Source of the DNA: Metopolophium dirhodum
Lineage: Eukaryota; Arthropoda; Insecta; Hemiptera; Aphididae
Assembly: GCF_019925205.1 (NCBI RefSeq)
Contig: NC_083568.1
Span: forward strand, 3,586,237-3,650,236
Length of the DNA: 64,000 bases
Direction of reading: 5' to 3'
Shown here: positions 28,782 to 42,070 of the stretch, one piece after another
How the letters are laid out: the number at the start of each line of letters is the position of its first letter
How positions within the stretch are numbered: the stretch's first letter is position 1
Translations under genes and position numbers: made by a program
The notes under the pieces: generated by a model
The model's database searches: none
What the model saw: the letters and a program-made list of their open reading frames with translations, nothing else
Told to the model about the DNA's origin: nothing

Positions 28782-29570
28782 GATTCTGAGCGAAGCGATG
28801 AATGTATTGATTTTACAATGATGTGTGTTTTTTTTTTTATTTTTTTTTATTTTTGTGTCTGTCATCACCTTTTAGGACAGTAAAAGTGCTTGGATTTTCT
28901 TCAACAGTAACTTTTCTGATAGGAAAGTGAATCTAGTTGGTACTTTGGGGGCTCAAAAGTAAAAATTTCCTAGTAGTTTTCACAAGCGACGTGAAAAACA
29001 AAAGAAAAATTAAGGAAAAACGGGAATTTTACGCAAAATCTGTTTTCGAGAAAATCGATTTTGGTTTTTGGTGTAACTCTAAAACAAATGACCGTAGGGA
29101 CATGAAATTTTGACTGAATGTTTATATTAGCATTTTCTATACACCATAACATTTACTTAAATATTTTGACTCTTTTTGAGCTGTTTACGGACATTGTCAG
29201 TTTTCAATTTTTTTAGTTTTTTTTTCTATTAATATCAATAAATTTTTATTTGTTGTGTAAAAAAGTGTGAAAATTTAATATAAGGCTCCTGATATATCGT
29301 TCTAATAGCAGTTGAAAAATATTAAAAATACATAGGCACAATTTTTTTTTATAAGCATTTAAAGTTCAAATTTTGACAACATTTATCAAATTTATAATTT
29401 ATTAATTATTTTGTGGTTAAAAATTTATAAATTTTTAACTTTTATGGCTAAGGATTGAAAATTTAAAGCATGGCTCCACGTAAATAGGTTATATATAAAT
29501 TACTTTATTCACAATAATATCATCAAATATACTTGGTAAAATCATAGGCTGACGCTTTTCGCTCAGAATC
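28782..29570. repeat. Dispersed repeat bounded by GATTCTGAGCGAA inverted ends
   Basis: The segment starts GATTCTGAGCGAAGCGATG. The reverse complement of its end starts GATTCTGAGCGAAAAGCG, giving a 13-bp perfect inverted repeat 789 bp apart. Related ends bound 61874-62267, and fragments of the interior recur at 60205-60320 and at the right window edge (63840-64000). It has no coding capacity. I recall similar sequence as very abundant in aphid genomes, but that is from memory only. Confidence 0.65.
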
Positions 29571-29690
29571 GTTTTTCTTATACAATGATATTATATCATT
29601 GAATTCAAATTTAACACCATCCATTACAGTGACCCACTTGTAACCTACTGTACAGCAGATCGACATCCACTTATCCACCTTTTTGTGTAT
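29571..29690 (-). repeat. Conserved flank of the GATTCTGAGCG repeat
   Basis: Read on the minus strand this segment closely matches 61758-61873 on the plus strand. Shared landmarks are GGATAAGTGGA, GCTGTACAGTAGGTTA, AAGTGGGT, TTGAATTCAATGATATAATA and TCATTGTATA, followed directly by the GATTCTGAGCG end. The repeat family therefore extends beyond the inverted ends on this side. In one frame it reads as plausible protein (segment GVKFEFNDIISLYKKND), and the second copy keeps most of those residues. Confidence 0.65.
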
Positions 29691-30262
29691 ATTTTTGGTT
29701 AAAATTGATAAAAACACAAAGTGATATAACAATACTCCAAAGTGTAAGTTATTAACAGGCTAATGACCTCAGTTGTCGAAGCCTCAACCCCCAAAAAAAT
29801 ATATAAGTTGTTTATTTTAATAATTCAAGTCACAGGTACTTTCAAGTAATAAAATTAAATAAAAATATAACCCAAATAAGTGCCGGTATGGCATATTTAC
29901 CGGTAGGTAGCATAATATTATACTACACGAGTTCCAAAATTTGTTCAACTAAAGTCTACTTTTGATAATTTAATTCCGAGTTACTCCCGTTCAATTATTA
30001 TTCCGATAATCTGCGGATAAAATTAATTTCGGTACCGATTGAACAGTTTCGATTCTCTTCAATTCCGAAGCTGCGACAGCCTTTCAACTGTAGCCAGCAA
30101 TTATACTATTTATTATGCTGGATTTCACAAACAATCATTTAACATTTAATGAATCAATAGTGCTGCGTTAATATGGTCCCTCAAACTAGAATAAGTTCAT
30201 TATCATAAAACGGATATATTTTTCATGTAACCCGACAGTGTAATAATGTATTTATAATAATA
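29691..30262. other. Non-coding stretch, no gene seen
   Basis: AT-rich sequence between two repeats. No frame or motif of note. Confidence 0.4.
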
Positions 30263-30428
30263 CAGTGAAAGCTATAAATACCAAACAGTGGTGAACACTC
30301 AGGGTCACTGATATTGTGTCCGCTATTCGGAGGTGTCTGCTTATTCAAAGGGTTCAGTTTGTACAGTTTATTCGAAAGAAAAAAAAACGTCCACCATTTG
30401 GAGGTGTCCGCTGGGGGAGGTTTCGCTG
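30263..30428. mobile_element. Second pogo/Tigger-like MITE
   Basis: The left end is CAGTGAAAGCT and the right end AGGTTTCGCTG, matching the element at 2230-2365. It shares internal GTGTCCGCTATTCGGAGGTG-type motifs, in which the word for a gap between GTGTCC and GGAGGTGTC recurs. TA precedes the left end, but the right flank is TT, so one target copy has mutated. It is 166 bp and non-coding. Confidence 0.6.
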
Positions 30429-31659
30429 TTTTTGTCGACTAACCTGTCGATTTGCGATTCCTGTTACATGCCTGCAGTAGTTATATATGGCACTATATAA
30501 TCGCAAATCGGTCACTAATATAATTCGGTAAAAAAAAAAATAATAAAATTAAGTAAGTACCTACATAATAATATTTTCTACATCGTATACGCACAATATT
30601 ATTTTCAACGCTGAATATTGTCCTGAAACGAGATAATGACCTGATGTACCGCCGCGGCGTTGTTCGATATAAAATGTACACAAGGGTTGCGAAATTTTCT
30701 AAATCTTTTTGCGCAATTTTTTTTTTATTCCATCAACAGATTTAAAACTTCATTATCAGACGACTGCAGACGCTACATTATTATAATATATACTAAACTG
30801 GTTTGGTTTCGATTTCATACAGAGCAGCAGCGTAGGTATATATAGCGCTGATGCACACGAGTATAATAATAATAATAATAATATGTATATTAGTGCAATT
30901 TGTCGGGATGATGGGTTTTAATGCATTTTATATCACTACGCAGGGGGTCTTTGTGCCGAGAGAAAATGGTCGGATGGCTTTCAGTCGGAGAGCTTATAAT
31001 ATATTATTATTATGTGAGGTAACATACGAAATCATATATTATATTGTTTGCGTTCGACCGCATTAAAAACGGACCTCACATAATTACTTTTATAGGTTTA
31101 CACATTGACCCATTCATGCTGTGGTCGATTACTTATGATGCGCACACCTATCGCAACCCTCCGATTTTCATAACGTGCCCGGCGCATACGTTAAACATCT
31201 CAACTGGCTGCATAGCAACAAAATAGATATTTCGTAAACAATACTATTGTTACTATTTTTTTTTTTGCTAAACACAATAGTTGTTTACAGAGTGATGTAT
31301 AATATTATAATATTACACCGCATGAGAATAATAATAATAATAATATAAAATATAAATTTTGTCTCACGCGTCAATCACCATATCTATAGGTACATACCAC
31401 ACATGTGGGGCTCGGGATTGTTACGTAACTGGAACATTTTTTTACGGGCCGTTTCAATTTATTATAATTATTAAACGAACTATGTAGCTATATATAAAAC
31501 ATAATGTGTGCTACAGTATTATACGGTACTTCATAATCCAAACGAGTTTATATTTTTTTAAATATTAGTTTTTTTCTGTTTTGGATATACGCGTTTCAAA
31601 TTTTTCGAGTCTATAATGTAATTTTTAAAATACATTAATTTTAAATAAACGTTATTATA
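30429..31659. other. Non-coding stretch, no gene seen
   Basis: AT-rich with an AAT run (30868-30883) and TTA runs. Short hydrophobic frames only, none supported. Confidence 0.4.
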
Positions 31660-32271
31660 TAGTAATGTGCACGCATAAGTAATCCACTCACTCATTCATC
31701 GCTACATCTCAAAAACTACAAGACGTACGAACTTGAAATTTGGAATAGTGGTTCTTCTAATGATCTACATGTGCAATAAGAAAGGATTTTCCGATGGTCA
31801 CACTTTAGAGAGGGGATCAAACAGGGATCTTGAGATTTGCGATAAAAATTTTAAAAATAAATAAATAAAAACTTTTTTTCTTTATAATTGGTTGCCATTG
31901 CAGGTTACTCGAGCATCTCAGGCGGAAGCATGTGCATCAAATCGTCGCGATTACATGGCCTCGATTAGATGACCAATATCTTAAAATCAAATGTGTATGC
32001 TTGTAGATTATATAGGTACTCAAAAACTACTCGATTGATTATGACGAGAATCACAGATATTGTTTTAAAAGATATCGGAAAAGTTTAGAAAGTAGGTATA
32101 CCTATAGCTTAAAATAATATACCAATAGTGATACATCCAATTGCGACTTGCGGTTGCCCATCTATAGCTAGGTAGGTCAAATTATTTCAAAAGCTAGGTA
32201 CACTGACATACTGTATAGGATTTGCCACAAAAAAAAAACTGCACACGGGCGAAGCCGGGATATTCAGCTAG
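31660..32271 (+). mobile_element. Helitron-like non-autonomous element, 3' end at 32271
   Basis: The right boundary reads ACGGGCGAAGCCGGGATATT followed by CAGCTAG and then T. This matches the CTAG-T terminus and GC-rich subterminal sequence typical of insect Helitrons. The left part contains CATCTCAAAAACTACAAGAC and TTGGAATAGTGGTTCTTCTA, phrases I associate with such elements. The left boundary is not determined; I place it near 31660 because AT-rich background resumes there. There is no Rep/helicase frame, so it is non-autonomous. Confidence 0.5.
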
Positions 32272-35200
32272 TATATTATATTTGTACGATTACACATATT
32301 GTATAATATCGATGATTATGTATTTATAATACATATTGTATCAAACATTTAAAATCATCATAACTCGCAGCACTGGCTCAACTTAGGTTAGGTATTCATG
32401 ATTTACCTTTTTATTTAAAAAATATAGTGGGGATGGAGGTGATACGCCCTTCTTTCCCCCCAAAAAATGATTTACCAACAATGAATAGGTATGTAAAATG
32501 TATGTAACATCATAATATTGCAGTCCTCGAAAATCGCACGAAGAAAAACGATACTCGTATAACGCGGTTTAAAAAAAATAAATAAAATGTTTTGCGATAT
32601 TCTACGATTTTGTGTTTAAAACGGGGAGATACTAACAAATGTCAGGGGGGAAATGTAACATCGTGCCAGAGATATCTCGGTCAGTGTTTAGGTGGTCTCA
32701 CGTTGTCCAATATTGATATTGTTTCCCGTTCGACGCGTGTGCGTTAATACGACGATAGAAATCCGTCGAAACGGAAAATCGTGAACACCAAACACGTTGT
32801 ATCGCGCTTGGACTACTGCACAGTGATTTCGATATAATACGCCTCTGCCTGGTAGGTAGGTACCTAACCCAATCTACCTATACATACCCATTGTATATAC
32901 CTCCGTCGCGGTATAGTCCGTGCCCCTTCGTCCGGTAACGGAATAGCACTACGAATCGTTTCCGTCGGAATGACCACCACCACCGCCGCCGCCGTCACTG
33001 TTTTAAACGTTTTTCGGTCGTGTTAAACGCGTGTGTGAGTTAGGACCGTGTTTGTATATATATATATTGTACAACCGGGGTGCGGAAGCGGACCGCGCTC
33101 GATTTCCGGTCGGACGGTCGGCCCGGAGGCTCGGAAGAAAACGGCGTACACAAAGGGGGCCGCGGTCTTGCTGCCGCCGCCGCCGCCGGATGACGCGATG
33201 TTTCGGGACGAGACGACTGCGCCGGGCGAGGGGGTGCGATCCGGCCCCCGGGGGACGGGTAAATGGCAGCCGGGAAAATTGGGTTTGTTGTGACCAGGTA
33301 TCAAACACACACACGCACACAATAGCGGACACGACTTATTCCGTATACGCTTCGGTCGTCACAGTCGCGTCTTTATTGTGTGCGGCGTGTCCGACTATAG
33401 AACTTACGGCGGCGGGTTGCATCGTGGAGAAGGGCTAGTGCTGTGTATTCGATACGATACGGCACGCTCCGCTGAACCGGCCGAAAGACCCTTTGGACAA
33501 ATTAGCTTCCCCGGCTATGTATATACCTACGCTGTTGTATACCTACGACGAGTGTATGTAATGTAGTCGCTTTCCCTTCGCTCCACTTCGCCGAGGCCTC
33601 ACCCCTTGGCCGAGAAACTCACTCGACTGCGTGTCGTGCCCGGTGGTGTTGGCTGCGGCGGCCACGTCGACGAAGACGAATATTATTATTATCGTCATCG
33701 TTATAATGTTATGCAGTTATGCGGCTACCGCCGATGTAATGTTGTTGCCGGTCGATACCGCGGGCGACCGGAAAGCGCCGGGCAAAGTGTAACCGGCGTG
33801 TAACCTTTTCAACCGCGAAATGATAAGACAAACAGCAAACGAGACGACCGACCTCCCCGACGTCACACGCCGTAGCTCCGAGTCGTGTTTTCATTATCAC
33901 ACCGACTGCACTCGCTATTGTATATTATTATTATTATTATTATTATTATTGGGTAGGTACTGCGCAGCCATCGGCCGAGGGCTGTTTGAATGCGGTCAAC
34001 ACGTGGGCCCGCGGGCTCGACGAAGATTTGAGCACACGCGTTTGCGAATTAAAATTCGTTTGGCCCCCACGTACACCCCTCCGCGGGTCTAGTGTAACGA
34101 ATATTTTATTACGTGTTTGCCGGCGAGGTTTAATAAAAAATAGATTTTATTTATCATAATGCCAACTCGTAGCGATTCATTTCCCAACAACGTTCGGCTG
34201 CAGTTTTCCAGATGCGCGGAATTGAAACTTAAATCAATATGCCTTAAACGCATCGATAATACAATACAATGTACCTCTACGCTTATATGGGCATCCGTAT
34301 CAATCAGTTATAACAGTAAAATTGTGTTCTCCAGTCTATCGTAAAAAAAAGTCATTATGCCCCCCCCCCCCCCCTATGATATATTACATGCTTTTAAACA
34401 TAATATTATCATCATCGGCTCCTCGACATATGCGTGCATATTAAGACATTATGCGAACCGTGAAGTACCCATGTAATATTTTCGTACGTAAAATAATTCA
34501 GTGTAGCTCGAGTCTAAAAGAGCCATCAGACTTGTTGGGCGAAATTGTGTCAACGTTTTAATATAAAAATGACGATCTAATTTTAAACATGCGTACAAAT
34601 AAATCTTATGGATATAATAGAAAAACCATCAGCAAAAGTTAAATTTGATATTATAAAAATATCTTAAAAATCTACTTTCTTACTCCTTACATATTTTGCA
34701 AAAGTGAGATTGGCCCCTTTGAACTCTAGTCACTGGAATGTATAGTTTTTCGCGTTATTATAATATCATAACATAATTTAAGTCCAATAACGTACTATGA
34801 TATTATGATAGGCTGATGGTTTTTCTTATCTATCAACACTGTACCTACCTGTTTTACTCTTGGACTGCGGTATAGTTACAAACTAAGATATTTACACTTG
34901 GAATAATTATGTCACTTATATATTATGATGTTTGTTTTGCAGACGCATACCATAATAACCGGAATACCTGCACCTAAGTACGACTGGCACTATACTTATA
35001 AAGCGGATCAAAGTTCGTTGCTACGCGTATATATACGTCATATCACCGCATATACCTATATATATATATATACTTCCGGACGTTTGCGAGTTTCCGGATT
35101 ACAGTTCCGGGAGAGGTAATAAGTGGATGATATACGCTTACCACTTTTCCCTCCCCGCGGTCGTCACCGCCCAAGTCGTCTCTACACCGGTTTGCGGCGG

Positions 35201-38200
35201 TTATGACGTGGTGGCGGCGGTAGTTTTTGAGATAGCCTGCGTTTTATCGACAGTCCCGTGTGCCGAGACCCTTAGTGTCGGCTCATTTGCCCGAAGACCG
35301 TAAATTCGGCAGCCCCAAACACAACGGCGCGGGTGTGTGTGTACGTGTGAGTGGGTGTGGGTGGGTGTGTAATGTGTGTGTTCTGCAGCGCGCACGGGAC
35401 TCGTGTCGCCCGAGTTATTGTTATTATTGTCGTGTCGGCGCAAAGGGGTGGTGGCGGGGTAGCGATGTGGCACGGGGGGCGGCCGACCGGGGCGAAAACT
35501 AATAACACGGGAAGACATTGCTGACGAGCGAGAGACTGGCATTTTTACGATCCCGAGTCATGGTCCAGAGGTTTTGGATCGTCGTCTGCAGAACGACCGA
35601 GTACGAAAATGATATTGGGAACTGGTCGACCGAGAAAAACGACTGATATTCATTTTCGTCTCTCTATTATTATTATTATTATTATTATTACTATTTTTCT
35701 TGAACAAATTGAGCCGGAAAGATAAGAAAATTACTGCGTGCAACGTAAGTAAATGGTTTTCATTTTTACACGTCGCTGCACGCTATATTGTTCTATTTCT
35801 GCAAAAGCGAATTATTAATTTAAACAAAAAAAAAAAAAAGTTTCCTTATATAGTTTCTGTTGATAAAATATTCATCGACTGTGAACAGGACAAGTATCAC
35901 CGCGAATTTTATACGTGCGAAGCACAAACTCGTGTAGTCGTGTCGGATTCTATTTAATGAAAAATAAAATTTAATCAATTTTTATAGGTGGTGTACTCAA
36001 AGATGTCTGACGCATTATATTTTATTATTTTTCCTTCCTCGTTAAAAGTAAACAATTATTTTCTTTAACTTTAAACCCAATGACACTTTCAAACTTTTAA
36101 TAATTACTATTCATATAAGACACGATGGGACGTCAAGTCTTAATCGAATGAACTTTTCTATTAACACAATATTATTAATAATATAATACGTATGAGGTAC
36201 ATAACCAATGTAGGTAGTAAACGTTCTCTTATAAGCTAACAAGCATATAATATCGTTTTGCGTTAATTATTAATATATTATTAGTTTCCTATTAAATTTC
36301 AACTACAGTAATATAATGTGAATAAAATTGTATAACCTAATTTATCTAGGTATTGAACATAAACCAACGATAACACATTATTTACCGAGCTTCGATAAAA
36401 TTTAATTTTTGTTAAAAAAACTTTAGTTTTTTAATACTGTAAATTATATAGGTTACCTTTTTAACTCTCATGACGTTTTTGACTTGTTCTTAAATTATTT
36501 ATTCCAAGGAGTTTGAAAATTGTGTTTCTAAAAAATGTATTCATTTATTTCACGTGGATCGTGAATAATTATATTCTTGGTTAAGACTTATTTTGAAATG
36601 TGTATGATACTACTACATATTATATTGTAAGCAACCACGGTCATCTTAATAATTTATTGTACTAATCTACGGAATGATCTTATGATGTAAAGACTAAATG
36701 TCTAGTATTATAATACGCTGATGGCAATTTCATATTCATAGTATTTTAGTGCAGTTAATTATCGTTTTCACTAAACTAGGTCAGTATTATTATTATTACC
36801 ATAATATACAATATACATAATTATTTTCAAGTGTTGCGGTTCCTTTATCAAAATATTTTTCCCAATTATAATTAATAAGTCGAGTTGTTCTCCTCCACAG
36901 GCATTTTTTTTCTTTTTAATCTCGGATTAAATTATTAAAACTTGTATTTTTTTTTGTTTTTATACCACCTTTAATGCTCTATATATACCGTGATCGCGTG
37001 ATCGGTATAGTATCGAGTTACCGAAGCGGAGAATTTAAAAAAGAACTTCGACCACCACCTCCTCATATTCCGTTATATTGTAGTCGTCGTCGTCGTCGTC
37101 GTCGTCGTTGGTGTATGTCAAGAGGCTTTTAACTAATTAAATATATACCGGACGGAGGACGGGCGGCGGCCGTGGTGCATGCGACGACGGACGGCTGCAG
37201 TGGCGGACGGTGTTAACAACCCCTATACTGCTGCTGTGGCGGGAAGGGAGTAATGTTACACACACACACACATATATATATATATTATATTTTATTTTTT
37301 TAAATAGGGTGGAAAAGATATGCCTGCCAACGCGGGTATATGAGTTGGGGTCGATCGCGCGGTGTGGCGACAGAGTATAATATATATATACATTATAGTG
37401 TACAGTATAACCACCCCGGGGGCTGTTGAGAGTGAAAAAAAAAAAAAAAATGAAATGAAATTAGTTTAAACTCGGCCGATCGTGTCATACGCGTTAAAAG
37501 TTACAGTATTCCTAAACAATAATAATGCGCCGCCAACGCCCTGTCACGTATCGACGACGGCGACATTACAATATCATACGGCAGTCGCGGCAGTCGCGGC
37601 GGAGTTCTATTTTTTCATTTTTTTTTCGTCGCTTTCATTTATCCATTTCGCTTGTCACAACACGTCATGCGAAATAATCGTCTTTCCTCCCGACCCCGCC
37701 CCCGTCCATGTTCGGCGGGGACTCTCGTCGAAAAACGTCGCGCGACACATGCCACTGCTTCCGACAGGTGGACGCGCGACGCGTCGCGGATAGGAAATGC
37801 ACAGTGCACAGCGTTTTTCACCCCTACCCCCCCCCCCCCAAAATGAAAAACCCTCCGACGGTGGTTCGCCGTTGCGTATACTGTTCGGGCTAGGCGTTTT
37901 CGGTTCGACGATTTTCCAAATCGGAAGTGAACACGCGCATCAACGCATATTTATATGCATATTGTACCGTGTGTACTACACAGTGCATACGAGTATAATA
38001 TAATATTATTACGATAATAATAATAATAATGGTAATCGCTATTGGTACATAATATATTCGGTGGTTCGTGGAGAACTGTAAATTATAATATGATATTTTT
38101 CCTCGGCAACGAAAACATAAGAACAACAACTGAATTCAGTTTTCGTAATCTACAAATTAACACAATAATTCATAAAAATACGGGCGCCGCGGACCAGCAT

Positions 38201-38591
38201 AGGGGGCATTCGTATATTATTGATGTGTATAATGACTAATGACGAATACGTATAATGATAAACAAATAAAATAATGATAGTAATGAACTACGAAGCCGCG
38301 GGGGTGAAGTCGCGACAGTAGGTCATCAAAGTTGCAAGTATAACGGCGGACGGTAGAAACAAAATAAAAAACAAAGATAAACGAATAAAAAATAATAGTG
38401 TAACATTCGTTACGCCCAAAATTTATATTATACGCTAAACACACACTGTACGATTGACCAATACAAAATATACACACTCAACACTTTTCGACCCGTCTGA
38501 ATTATTACTTAGTATTAAAATGACACACGCCAAAACGCCATCAACAGGAGCGGACGCGTATTACAGCTATCTTCATAGGACCTCCTTGAGC
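32272..38591. other. Long non-coding stretch with CpG-rich blocks
   Basis: CpG-rich blocks at about 32.9-34.1, 35.1-35.6 and 37.0-37.9 kb alternate with AT-rich DNA. Microsatellites include TTA (33922-33950), a C tract (34360-34374), TTA (35665-35691) and CGT (37083-37108). Frames of 60-135 codons occur in several overlapping phases on both strands within the CpG-rich blocks and look like composition artefacts. First exons or promoters could lie here, but no start, splice pattern or protein family supports a call. Confidence 0.35.
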
Positions 38592-38599
38592 CTTCTGTA

Positions 38600-39397
38600 C
38601 AGTGGCGACGCCAGATATTTTTTATTGAGGGGGCGATACGGGGGCAAATATTTTTCTGGTGGGGCATTTACGTATCGCTACTTGATCACCCACTAATTTG
38701 CTTATATCATATTATATTCAGAAAGTATTGCTAAAAATGTTTTGGGTATAATATGCTATAATTGCAAATAATCAAAAAAAAATAATTAAATAATTAGTAG
38801 TTAATAAAAATATTACATATTTTTAACATAATAATGGAATCCAAAGAAGTATAAGGTATATAACCTAAAGTACTTATAATATGTTTTATATAAACTTGTT
38901 ATATGACTTATGTTAACGAATGTGTTATAATATGTACCATTCATATTTTATGTTCGTTGTAATTAAACAAATAAAGAGAGGGCTTTTTAAGTATCTAAAT
39001 AGCGACATGTTGGTATTATACCTATTAAAATAAAAATCAATAAATGCAATTTATTATGTTAGCATTATTTATTTTATTTTATTATTATGATTTATGATTA
39101 TATCTAAATACCAACATACCATTAGTTATTAGTAAAGAATATGATTATTATGACCCGAAACAGGAATCATATTAATACTATGAATTATAAAAATAGAAAC
39201 ATTGCCCCGAAACCTAATAACAATCAACAAATTATACATAAAAATAATCTAATCAGCGATAACAGAACAAATTAATAAAATTTTCAGATTTGACGAAAAT
39301 GTTCAACATTAAATTATAGGGAGGGGGGAGAGGGCAAAATCAAATGTTGGGGGGGGGGGCACATGCCCACCCTGGCCCCAGTGTAGCGCCGCCCCTG
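38600..39397. mobile_element. hAT-type non-autonomous element with 8-bp target duplication
   Basis: The left end is CAGTGGCGACGCCAG. The reverse complement of the right end is CAGGGGCGGCGCTACACTGG. The first 12 bases match except for two positions. The element is flanked by a perfect 8-bp direct repeat CTTCTGTA (38592-38599 and 39398-39405), the length expected for hAT transposition. G-rich subterminal runs occur at both ends (around 38629-38645 and 39349-39359). The 798-bp interior is AT-rich without a transposase frame, so it must have been mobilised by a transposase encoded elsewhere. Confidence 0.85.
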
Positions 39398-39405
39398 CTT
39401 CTGTA

Positions 39406-41299
39406 GTCTCCCAGAGCTCTGGCTAACTAATATCGTAACAAGGTTCTCCTGAGCACGTTGCAATTGTACAAAAATTAAGTGTAAAAAACACGATGCACAC
39501 AAATCAACGATGGTATCATCACGGTCGGTAACTGAGTGAATACACGATTCGTCGGAAGTAACCAGCTAATCGACGATTAGTTCAATGCTCAACAGATAAT
39601 AGCAGCAGATCCGGTGCTCAATTTTTTTTTTTTTTGGTCGGGGGAACGTTGCATAACAATTTACAACACCCGATCTATAAATAATTACCGTATTAATATA
39701 TTCTGTATACTGACATCAAAGTTAAAAAACTTCACTAAACACCTGTTTGCACATCCATTACGACATTATACAGTGGAAAACCGCACAACATTCTACGCGA
39801 CTACCTCAGTTTGAGGGGGGGGAGAACGTCCCCTTTCCCGTCCCCGCCGAATCCACCAATGACATATAATAATATGCTGCACAGCAATAATAGTAATATT
39901 ATGTCGAACGGCGCCCATAATATTATGCTCGGGCTTAGGTCGACGTATTACTGTATTTATTATATTATACGTCCTCCTATAGGTACGGCACATATTATTA
40001 TTCGGCCATGATTTTGACGTAGAAGGGGGGGGTGGAGGTAGCAGAGGAGGGGAATAGGTCAATATTGTCCTGTGCGATATTAAAACAGACGTATATACAC
40101 ATGTCGTAGTTACGTATATATGCGACTGCTTCCGTCCACCCCTACACTACGCGATCGTCCCGAGGTTAATTAAAATCCATTATCGTGCTCGGCGAAACGG
40201 AAATCGGACCCTCTCGCCGTCCTCGTTGTCGTCGTCGTGATGCTCGGGACTCCGGCGGGCAGTGTTTGTATATAATATTATAATATACACAGTGTGTAAT
40301 TAAAAAACAATATTTCGAGGGAGTGTAAAAAACGGAATAACCTGCGTAACCTATATATCTATAGTCGTTTTTTTTTTCCATCAGAACGGCATAACTCCCT
40401 TTGAAAACTAATTCTCGTGCTGCCTCGAGGACACGACGACGGCGTCCCGCTCATCGTTAAAAGTTTACCAACCGTTGTATTGTGTTGTGTCTGTGCCCAT
40501 ACGCGTCGCGGTGAAAATGTGCGATTACAATAATTGCACCCGTGCTCTGTTCAAGTTGAGAAACGTAGTCGGCGGCGTCTAGTTTTCGTCGGGCCGCAGT
40601 CAGGCAACACCCGTTTGCCCTCCCCCCCCCACACACACACACAAAGTAAATTATCTGTACGCCTGCTGTGTAGTATTGCCACGCCCATGCGCACAAGGCG
40701 GCCACTTACTACGTTTCTTAACTTGAACAGAGTATAGGCTTCAGACTGTGTACATTTGTCTTAGTCGAGATTGAGAGCGTCGCCCAGTTTCCGGGCAAGC
40801 TCAATTCTATCCGCAAATAAATCTTGGGGAATTATCAATCAGTACAACTGACAAATTTTCCAAGGAGTATAATTATTTTACTACAATAATCATGGTATAA
40901 CGAGCGGGCCCATCAAACGTAACACAATTTTACGTAAATTGAAGTGATTAAGGCCAATAGTAGTAGTTTGACCCGTCCTAACACACGCAGACTCCAACGT
41001 AATCGTCCCCGCGACGTTTTAAATTAGTAATTATCTTTGTTATTGTTGTAAATATATTTTATTTTGTATTATTTGTAACATTTTTGTTAATAATATTATA
41101 TAATTAAAAATTAGTAACCGTACGTTATATTATCAATGTTATCTGATATCTAAAATATGTCAAAAACGCAAATCTACTATATACTTAAGTTTAGGTGATA
41201 TTTTAATGACAGGACACTCTAAAAATAAATAATAAAATAGTGGCAGTTTTATAAGTAAATTGCATGATTTTATCATATATTACAGAATATAAGACCTAG
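39406..41299. other. Non-coding stretch, no gene seen
   Basis: A CpG-richer section lies at about 39.8-40.75 kb with C-rich and CA tracts (40621-40643). AT-rich DNA follows. No supported gene. Confidence 0.4.
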
Positions 41300-41995
41300 A
41301 TAATCACAAATAACCGACAAAGTGCAATTATAAAAGATAATACTATATTACCTAACAATAACAAATTAACTTCATATAATTAAGTATTTAAGTATTTTAG
41401 GCAGATATGCGGTTATATTATTAATATGAAGCATACGATGATTCTATGATAAACTAAATGAGAAGTAATAGGGAAAAGATTTGCGTTTGATGTGTCATGC
41501 GGTAAGAAGGGACACGAAATGTTATGTTCAATAAAATATCAGGTACACAAGGAGGAGCCGTTGAGAATAAAAAAGATGAACTTTAAGAAGTTGGCGTCAG
41601 AACGACGAGCCAATGGGAGTATAATATTTAAGTGTGACCGAATGAGTGAGTAATGGTCAGTTTTTAGTGTACAAGCAGCATTGCAACATAAGAGAAGAAT
41701 ATATTTTTATGTACACGATATAATTCGGAAATGATCTTTAGTAAGATAAGGATTCCAAATAACCGAATCACACTCCAATGTAGATTGGACTAAAGCAAAC
41801 TAAATTATATATACGAAGGCGATTAATGGAAGTAAACATTTTAGTGTTGCATTTATGCAACTTGGAATTTGAGTGTTCTATTAACGGTAGGTAGTATTAA
41901 TGTAATGATTAAAGTTCAGAGGAGGAGTAAGGTGAATTTTAAGATCTTTGTATCGTTTGATAAGAAATAAAAGTACGAGGAATTAAGAGTATAAT
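41300..41995 (-). pseudogene. LINE reverse-transcriptase C-terminal remnant (Jockey/CR1-like)
   Basis: Conceptual minus-strand translation gives the segment LECDSVIWNPYLTKDHFRI (about 41722-41778), followed after a stop by HYSLIRSHLNIILPLARRSD and ANFLKFIFFILNGSS down to about 41555. The order is that of the region after the reverse-transcriptase catalytic core in non-LTR retrotransposons of the Jockey/CR1 type: a Leu-Glu-x-x-Ser-x-Ile-Trp-x-Pro motif, then a Leu-x-x-Arg-Arg-x-x-(Asp/Ala) motif and Leu-Leu-Asn-Gly. Several stops and frame changes show it is dead. The catalytic YADD-type motif is not present in what remains, so this is a truncated copy. It abuts the left edge of the tandem duplication. 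Confidence 0.7.
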
Positions 41996-42070
41996 AAATA
42001 TAATATATATTAACTATTTATTATATTCAATATTAATATTTTAATTTTTTAGAATATTATATTTCAATCA

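Noticed and set aside
33003..33438. Overlapping frames of 80-135 codons on both strands in a CpG-rich block
   Set aside because: Several phases and both strands are open at once, and products are Arg/Pro-rich. This is expected where stop codons are rare by composition.
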